DNA from: Xiphydria camelus
Taxonomy: Eukaryota > Arthropoda > Insecta > Hymenoptera > Xiphydriidae
Assembly (NCBI GenBank): GCA_963678675.1
Contig: OY783193.1
Span: 15,513,746-15,577,745, forward strand
Direction of reading: 5' to 3'
Length of the DNA: 64,000 bases
Under the pieces are notes generated by a model. That model had not been told where the DNA came from. It saw only the letters and a list, made by a program, of their open reading frames with translations, and did no database searches. This document shows positions 57,386 to 64,000 of this stretch, one piece after another (the stretch's first letter is position 1; every line of letters begins with the position of its first letter). The position numbers and the translations under genes were made by a program.

Positions 57386-59583
57386 TTAAAGCCGAACAGG
57401 TGCTGTAAGTATAAGAAACAATAAGGGTGACATACCTATAGCAATGCTAGACGTTAAAGTATCTTTGAAGGGAATGGTACTTTTTTGTCCTGTCCACGAT
57501 AATTGCCGTGCTACTTCATTTGTTAGTATGTGGCAAAGAATGTTGCGTAAAAATTTATCTCCCGTTGGACCTCCAATGATACGAATCGCGTTCTTCTGTA
57601 CATTCATGCAAGATATACAGAAACCCATACAAGGATTATTCGGTGTATTTCTCACGCCGTTTTACATAGCAAACGCGTGAATAGGAGCGAGAATGCCAAT
57701 GATGAATGCACAACAGCTTCTTTGTCACATACTCGAACTGAAGCAGTCGAGAGGAAGAGAGGCTTTTATGCATTCACCGATGTGTTCTCGCTCGTACTTA
57801 TACGTTTGCTATGTACAACAGTATGAGGAATACACTGTAGATATAATCAGCTGCGATGTAGAATATTTGTGAAGGGGAGAAGTATTTTGCAGAATCACAA
57901 CACCACGGTATTTTAAAACTGAATAAAGAAGCGATATAATTATGCAGCAATAAACTCAACAAAGAAAGTGGTAATAGTAAACTTTAAAGAATTAGTTATA
58001 ATAATAAGATAACAAACTAAACTATACTTACAAATTGGTGTCGAACTTCTTTGTTTTGCTGTAAATTCTTCTCAAATTCCTGTAGCTCCGACAGTTGAGA
58101 TAAAGGAAATGGTGGGAGTAACGATGTGTTAGCCAAAGTCCCATTATTTCCGACACGTCCTTCCAGTAAGTTGATAATATGATTCAGCTTTCTGAATAAG
58201 GTTTTTCTGCAAATGTCTATAAATAATCGTTATAATTAATGAGAGGCAACCATAGGAATTTAATATATGCATATTATTAATGTCTCTATTATTGATAAAT
58301 ATACTAATTCAAATCTGCAGTAACATCATTGTGTACACCGTGTGATTACGAGAGGAAGCTAATCATAGGAGGATGCATTTGCGTTTGTTGTGTGGAACTC
58401 TAAGTTGTATACTATTGGCCAAAGACCAAAGAGCGTCATTTGATTTCTCTGTTGATGTGCAGTACTTAGCAAACGTTTCAAGAGAAGATCCGTAATGTTT
58501 AATTCAGCCGATCAGACTTTATCAGACACTAGAGATATTTTTCTAAAACATTTGCCGAATACTGGCTGGTAAGTTGTCACAGCCAATCGTATGGTACATT
58601 CGAGCCTTTGATCAACTTCCTCATAATCACACGGTATAACTATTCATACTCACCACAACAATTGTTATGAGCCGCAGTTGAAGCTTCAACTCTATTGCCA
58701 TTCCCATCGTCCTTCGAAGGGATCAGTGTTCTTGAGGTGTTCATGTTTGAACGAGTTACGTCGTTTGTTTCTTCATTATTCTTCTCGGAAGTAAGGGCGT
58801 TGTATTCGGAAGGTTTGTGTGAAAAATCCAGGTATTCAAGTATCATTGCGTCATCATTATTCGGTGTCCCCTGATTTTGTTGATAGCACTGTATGTTTGC
58901 CTCAATATATTGAAGTGCAACTACAGAATTAGATATTCAGAATGCAACTATTTTCGGGGTAAATATTGGACGAATTTTGGGAGCAGTATAATTAGTAATT
59001 ACCGTTCTCGTTTCTCTCTTCAGGGTCGCTGTTACTGTCACCGTAAATCTTTAAATGTTTCGAGCGTTTCTCTTTCCTATCGTTTATAGAATGGTCATCT
59101 AATAGAAATACAATATAATAAGACTAATAGTCTACTTGGAAGATACAATAATTACTCGTATACATGAATAAGTATACCTAATTCGCTATCGCTGAATGGT
59201 GCGGGCTTTTTGATAAGACGTTTGTTTCTTGATTTCTTTTGTTCTAAACAATTCTGGGCATCCTCTGATGTACTCAGATCGGCAGCTACGCGCTCCACTT
59301 CTTTCGCTTTTGCGAGAGTATCTGAAAAATGGGAAATGTATGTACTATCAAATAGGGAGTAGTAATAGGGACTAAATAACGGTGTTTTAATAGACATACC
59401 ATATGGACCGAACACTTTTTTGTACGTCGCTTTATCCCATGTCTCGTCTGGCTGCAATTTCAAAAATTTTGCAGTTCCAACTTTCATTCTTTTTGGAGGC
59501 CACATAAATGTTTGGGTATCTATATCAATCCACTGCTCAGGTATGGCAGTACAAAAATTGTCATACAAGATGACGTAAAACAT
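57386..59583 (-). CDS. DUF4806-domain protein, seven exons, inside a TIR element
   Basis: Minus-strand exons are 59583-59400, 59321-59178, 59098-59003, 58888-58654, 58206-58032, 57595-57436 and 57402-57386. All have GT-AG borders and their phases close to 1,011 bp, 336 codons plus stop. The N-terminus MFYVILYDNFCTAIPEQWID is the domain often paired with DUF4806 in insects. A charged, low-complexity middle follows (KKSRNKRLIKKP, DRKEKRSKHLKI). The C-terminal DUF4806 reads RIIGGPTGDKFLRNILCHIL then TNEVARQLSWTGQKSTIPFK. Function is unknown. An in-frame upstream ATG at 59649 is probably intronic, because a strong acceptor (CTTTTGTTACAG) abuts 59583. Its place in the element suggests a mobility or accessory role. 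Confidence 0.75.
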
Positions 59584-60837
59584 CTGTAACAAAAGAGAAG
59601 GGGTAAACCGAAATTGTGACAGTTCTAAATAATTTTTTCTTTTTGGCATTGCTCTCTGTGAATTATTAATTCTATTTATTTATAATACTATCACTAATGC
59701 TTCATTAGAATTGCTAACATTATACCTTTAAAATATCTGTCTTCAATGTATGTCGCCAATATATATGAGACGACTCCGCACCAGTTTCTTCAAGTCGAGT
59801 GCCAATATAGATGAGAAAACTCCGCAAGAGTCTTTTCCGGTCGAGTTCCTTTCCACTGACTAAATATTTAGTAGATAAGCTATAATTTTCCAGAAAACAC
59901 AATAAACATAGCCGTTATAAATAATGCTTATATAAGGCAGTTATACCTAACGGGTATTAGTTTATTTGTACGTTTATGTATATTCGCTACACTTTCCTAA
60001 AGCGTAAGTTCGGATTAGATTAGAAGATTGTACTGATAAATTTCAGAAAAGTGTAGCACGCAAAAAAGACAAGCAAAAAGTGTATATTTTAACCTACAAA
60101 TGTAATATATGATATGTTGCATTTGTACGTTATTATCAATCTGTAGTATACAAATTATATAACTACAATTGGTTGTGAAAGTTATGCAGTTACTGGATTA
60201 TTATTACTTACCATTATTTACGCAAATTACGGATAAAATCTGGATCGTACGAATGATGCATGGACATATGTGCGACGAAATGGCGGCCTTCCTTTGCTCG
60301 TCTTTTCTTCTCCCGATCGAATTTACACTTCGTCTTCGCAAAGACATCCTTAAGACGATTACATGAAGACGTCTTTAAAAAGACATCTCTTAGACGACTC
60401 TTTCAAGACGTCAGTAACACGACTACTTGAAAACGTCTTTAAGACGTCTGCTTGAAGAGGTCTTCAAAAAGACGTCTTCTAGACGCAATTTTGACATTTG
60501 TGCTATCTGGGAAGCTATTGGCGCGAAGCGTGCTGGTAAATTTAAAAGTACGAAAGTACAAATAGGATAAAGTATTGACAGATTTATTACAGACAATAAT
60601 TAACAATATAAAATTTCAGATATTTTAAAAAGTACAACTAGATATACACTGTGAAATACTTTCAAACGATTTTGAAGAATAACATTTCAATGAACACGAT
60701 CGTTTCAAAATGATATGAAAGTAAAAAACCCTACGAATATTGAGAAGCCACTTTTGTTTTTGAGTTCATCAAATTCTGATATGCATTAAAAAATATGAAA
60801 TTATTAATAATTGAAAATTTAAACTACGTGCCGAAAA

Positions 60838-61041
60838 TTATGCTCGATCTTTAAAAAAGGAATATAATTTATTAAGACCTTCCGACCGTGCATTAACTCG
60901 ATTTAAAACTTGTTCTAATCCCTCTTTTCCAATTTTCAAGTAAGCTTCTGAAAAGGTTGTAAATTCAATATTTGCTCCTGCCAATTTGGACAGCATGGAC
61001 TCGAGATTGAGGTTATAAACAGACGTCATGAACCGCTTCAA
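60838..61041 (-). pseudogene. C-terminal domain remnant of exonuclease-transposase (left copy)
   Basis: Sixty-seven codons, LNLESMLSKLAGANIEFTTF to LNKLYSFFKDRA, match the C-terminal domain of the 28527-31764 gene (LTSYTLSKLASAKIDFES to LDKLYSFFENYCK). It differs from the 61606-61809 copy at two residues only. The upstream gene is deleted. Both copies keep an ATG and a stop, so a small protein could be made, but nothing shows that it is. Confidence 0.6.
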
Positions 61042-61282
61042 CGCGTTGTCCGTCGATAAGAATTCTGTTTTACCTACCGATTTGCTACCAACTTACAAAT
61101 GTTGAAATGCTATGTTGCCACGTTTTGCAAACATTTTACATATTTAAAATAAATTAAGTTTGAAGTTATAAAATTGTTTTCCAATATTTATCTTATTTTT
61201 TAGATTGAAAGTAACAAAAAGGAAAAAGAATTCAGCACCTATATTTATTATTGCAGTTTTTATAAAACCTCCTCCTCCTCCT

Positions 61283-62521
61283 TAAGGAGGATCATCAGTG
61301 CTCTTCGGGGTGAGGTAGAAGGGGAAAAAGAACAAAGAAATCGACGTGTGTTGCCAATTTCAAATAGTGAAATTTTAAGTTTTATAAAAACTGCTATAAT
61401 AAATATAGGTGCTGAATTATTTTTCTTTTTTGTTACTTTCAATCTAAAAAATAAGATAAATATTGGAAAACAATTTTATAACTTCAAACTTAATTTATTT
61501 TAAATATGTAAAATGTGTGCAAAACGTGGCAACATAGCATTTCAACATTTGTAAGTTGGTAGCAAATCGGTAGGTAAAACAGAATTCTTATCGACGGACA
61601 ACGCGTTGAAGCGGTTCATGACGTCTGTTTATAATCTCAATCTCGAGTCCATGCTGTCCAAATTGGCAGGAGCAAATATTGAATTTACAACCTTTTCAGA
61701 AGCTTACTCGAAAATTGGAAAAGAGGGATTAGAACAAGTTTTAAATCGAGTTAATGCACGGTCGGAAGTTCTTAATAAATTATATTCCTTTTTTAAAGAT
61801 CGAGCATAATTTTCAGCACGTAGTTTAAATTTTCAATTATTAATAATTTCATATTTTTTAATGCATATCAGAATTTGATGAACTCAAAAACAAAAGTGGC
61901 TTCTCAATATTCGTAGCGTTTTTTACTTCCATATCATTTTGAAACGATCGTGTTCATTGAAATGTTATTCTTCAAAATCGTTTGAAAGTATTTCACAGTG
62001 TATATCTAGTTGTACTTTTTAAAATATCTGAAATTTTATATTGTTAATTATTGTCTGTAATAAATCTGTCAATACTTTATCCTATTTGTACTTTCGTACT
62101 TTTAAATTTACCAGCACGCTTCGCGCCAATAGCTTATGACGTCACGTAGTGCGATGTTGCCACGTTTTTGCATATGGCGGACGATGCACATGAAATATTT
62201 GAATTTTTCGACAGTTTTTCCTTTATATTAAAAAAACTGTAGAGTGAAAATTCTTTATAATTTAGTAAAAACAAGTTCGTGTGGTGATAAAACTCATTTC
62301 ATAGTTTCCAGATTTTTTTTCGGTTGAAAATCGCAAGTTCTATGCATTTGAAATATGCTCTCCATAAGACTCAATGCTAATCTCGTAAGTTTTAAAAATT
62401 AATTACGAGAAAACTGTAGTGAAATTGTTTGATTTTTTTTCTCTTATTAAAATGGGTTCACAAGTATTTTAAAAAACTTTCAACTACGGTTTCTGAGAAG
62501 TCATTTCTCTGACGATCCTCC
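61283..62521 (+). mobile_element. Deleted exonuclease-transposase family element, right half of the pair
   Basis: The element is 1,239 bp with TTAA at 61279-61282 and 62522-62525. Its 5' end GGAGGATCATCAG with CGGGGTGAGGTA matches the full element's start at 28123. Its 3' end CTGACGATCCTCC matches the outer end of the left half. It retains only the C-terminal coding remnant at 61606-61809, so it is an internal deletion derivative. Confidence 0.8.
61606..61809 (+). pseudogene. C-terminal domain remnant of exonuclease-transposase (right copy)
   Basis: Almost the same 67 codons as at 60838-61041, in opposite orientation, flanked by inverted copies of about 700 bp. The retention of an open frame in both arms may be recent ancestry rather than selection. 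Confidence 0.6.
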
Positions 62522-62525
62522 TTAA

Positions 62526-62949
62526 TCCAGATTAGAATACATTTTATTACAAATGTGGAACGTTACGAGAACATCAGATTGAACTGGAATTCTGAATTTC
62601 ATCGTTGTAATTCAATTTCTTACGAAAATCACACGGAAGACGAACATTTTGTACCACATATTTGGCGGGAAACCTAATGATATTTAACACGTTTAATTAA
62701 GGTAGTTCCTCCGCGACGACCTCAACCAAAAATTACATACCATGTTCATGTTTAAAATATTGATGATTGGTTGAATTAGTAGTAAATAAAATTATAAACT
62801 ACGCAACATTAACTCGGTATTAATAGATAATACGATGGATATCATTTATTGCCGTAAAATATATTCTATATTGTGTTTTTGATCCACCATTGCTAGTAAA
62901 CTTTTTGCCGGGACTGTCCGGGCTTTGCCCCAATACACGAAATAGCTTG
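62526..62949. other. Unassigned AT-rich sequence
   Basis: No gene was recognised between the TTAA junction and the next TA MITE. Confidence 0.4.
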
Positions 62950-62951
62950 TA

Positions 62952-63163
62952 CACCCGGGCTCACGGAATCTGTCGCTGGTGACTTTTTTTAAATGTTATT
63001 TTAAAACGTACTAACCAATGATTAATCAATCCTCGTGCTTTCATTAACGAGAGTAGACGTCACCGTAGCTAATGAGGGCATGAGAATTAATTGTTCACTG
63101 GTTAGTACGTTTAAAAATAAGGTTTAAAAAAGTCACCAGCGACAGATTCCGTGAGCCCGAGTG
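62952..63163. repeat. 212-bp TA MITE
   Basis: CACCCGGGCTCACGGAATC (62952) with inverse end finishing at 63163, flanked by TA (62950-62951, 63164-63165). It is a near-identical sister of the copy at 55181-55392. Confidence 0.85.
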
Positions 63164-63165
63164 TA

Positions 63166-63769
63166 GGTACTGTTGCGTCTGCATCCAGACTTGACCTAAA
63201 ATCCCTATAACTTTTGGAAGTTACTAGATTTTTGGCGGCGCATTCAAACTCTTTGTATTAACCTCTAATTATTGTCATTTTATTAAGCAAGTAAGGTATA
63301 GATGGATTGTAATAGAGAGAAAGAACGAGAACGTCGAAGACTGCGTGATAAGTTAAATAAGTCGCAGGCCACCGTGGTTTCTATTCGCGAGATTATAAAC
63401 ACCTTTATTGCGTGATGGACAGGGCATCTGAGTCGCGGGCCGCTGCGAGCTCCGTTTGTAAATATGGTATCCCCTTTCGCGGACCGATAGGTCGTAGTTA
63501 ATTTAGCTAGCAAGAACAGTTCTCCTTTCTTTGAGTCACGTAGGCGTGCGCGCATAAGATTTGTCATCGATACGCGCTTCGGATTGCGGGAGTTCGTGCG
63601 CGGTAGACCCACGGTCGATGATGGCATGTTTTCTTTCGAGTGCGTGGGAATGTGCGCGCCAGAATCAGGGTCGATGCGTACTTTCTTCGCACGTGGACGC
63701 GTGGAGCGTGGATTAGATCATTGTGCGTAGGCGAAGAAAGTGGGAGTAGAGTCCTTGACTACGACTAGC
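63166..63769. other. Unassigned; moderately GC-rich
   Basis: No recognised gene. A 114-codon minus-strand frame (63283-63627) has no domain I know. It may be part of a larger feature running past the window edge. Confidence 0.3.
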
Positions 63770-63925
63770 GTCGAGTATCAGATTGGTTCCCCACATTAGC
63801 GCTGAGTATCAGATTGGTTCCCCACATTAGCGCTGAGTATTTGATTGGTTCCCCGTTGTTACCGAGAGGCGGGGACTTTTGATTTAAAAGGATGCACTTT
63901 GCCGCTCGAGGTGCACTCAGATACC
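63770..63925 (+). promoter_or_regulatory. Three tandem CCAAT-type repeats before a TATA-like box
   Basis: GATTGGTTCCCC occurs three times (about 63781, 63812, 63843) in a 31-bp tandem repeat with CACATTAGCGCTGAGTATC. A TATA-like TTTAAAAGG follows near 63880 and a TGCACTCAGATACC phrase near 63911 that could be an initiator. This could be a gene promoter or the U3-R region of an LTR cut by the window edge. Confidence 0.4.
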
Positions 63926-64000
63926 GATTTATAACGACAAATTATATTCCAACTATGTGTTAAAAACTATGTATAATTCATTGGTGATCAACTAATTCTT

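Larger units (their letters stand above)
56443..60511 (-). mobile_element. TIR element carrying a DUF4806 gene
   Basis: CCCAGATAGCACAAA (56443) and TTTGTGCTATCTGGG (ending 60511) form inverted ends. AA lies on each side (56441-56442, 60512-60513), while the sister arm near 62125 (GTCATAAGCTATTGG read inversely) has a single AA, so a 2-bp duplication is implied. About 190 bp at the left and about 160 bp at the right are packed with AGACGTCT palindromes, a pattern of subterminal transposase-binding arrays. The only gene I can build is the DUF4806 gene (57386-59583, minus). It also hosts MITEs at 56667-56838 and 57147-57308. Superfamily unknown; 2-bp duplications and subterminal arrays are CACTA-like but the ends are not CACTA. 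Confidence 0.75.
55140..61278 (-). mobile_element. Deleted exonuclease-transposase family element, left half of a head-to-head pair
   Basis: The outer end GGAGGATCGTCAG (55140) follows TTAA at 55136-55139. The inner end (GGAGGAGGAGGAGG on the minus strand) abuts the shared TTAA at 61279-61282. Its core (about 60530-61267) is the inverse of 61375-62120. It contains a C-terminal coding remnant at 60838-61041. Later insertions in it are a TA MITE (55181), a LINE (55653) and the DUF4806 element (56443). Without them it would be about 1.2 kb. Confidence 0.75.

Noticed and set aside
59584..59649. N-terminal extension MPKRKN of the DUF4806 gene
   Set aside because: It lies across a pyrimidine-rich acceptor directly before the ATG at 59583, so it is probably intron read-through.

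Overview
The window looks like an AT-rich insect nuclear genome. A hymenopteran is my best guess; the order is inference, the insect origin is better supported. Genes have short GT-AG introns, and the repeats are of insect-typical types (BEL/Pao, mariner, piggyBac, Transib, PIF/Harbinger and ISL2EU). Only one ordinary host gene can be read with confidence: ribosomal protein eL36 (RpL36, minus strand, 52579-54855), with four exons including a 5' UTR exon and a pyrimidine-rich start near 55067. Almost everything else is transposable elements, most of them nested.

Layout. 1-4600: a mariner relic is split by a TTAA-flanked element carrying part of a Mutator/Kolobok-like transposase, next to two palindromic MITEs. 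5308-7315 is a 2-kb foldback element with TA target duplications. 10297-19677 is a larger member of the same family, split by a BEL/Pao retrotransposon (10996-18062, LTRs, 5-bp target duplication GTTGC, one nonsense codon and one frameshift in pol) and by a solo LTR-like insertion (19069-19414). 20143-21707 is a piggyBac relic with an internal tandem repeat. 21918-28014 is a stack of insertions: a palindromic element holds a tRNA-derived SINE, which holds a Transib-like element and a third TA foldback, and that foldback holds a Harbinger derivative.

28123-32888 is a TTAA-flanked element whose decayed gene joins a Mutator/Kolobok-like transposase to a DEDDh exonuclease and a further C-terminal domain. 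33510-37920 is an apparently intact ISL2EU-type transposon with two convergent spliced genes: a SWIM zinc finger/YqaJ nuclease and a THAP-DDE transposase. 38270-48500 is repeat-dense, with a family packed with GCATGC palindromes, TTAA MITEs and a tandem array of GCGCAA palindromes. 50-51 kb holds a CpG-rich block that may be a promoter with a first exon.

52.5-62.5 kb: RpL36, with MITEs in its large intron, has a 7.4-kb composite inserted about 70 bp upstream of its inferred start. The composite is two internally deleted members of the exonuclease-transposase family, placed head to head at one shared TTAA. The left one holds a TA MITE, a 5'-truncated LINE and a 4.07-kb TIR element carrying an apparently intact 7-exon DUF4806 gene. 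The DUF4806 element and the exonuclease-transposase element are my best candidates for incompletely described systems. Nesting order was deduced from exact target duplications and from uninterrupted sister arms in the same window.
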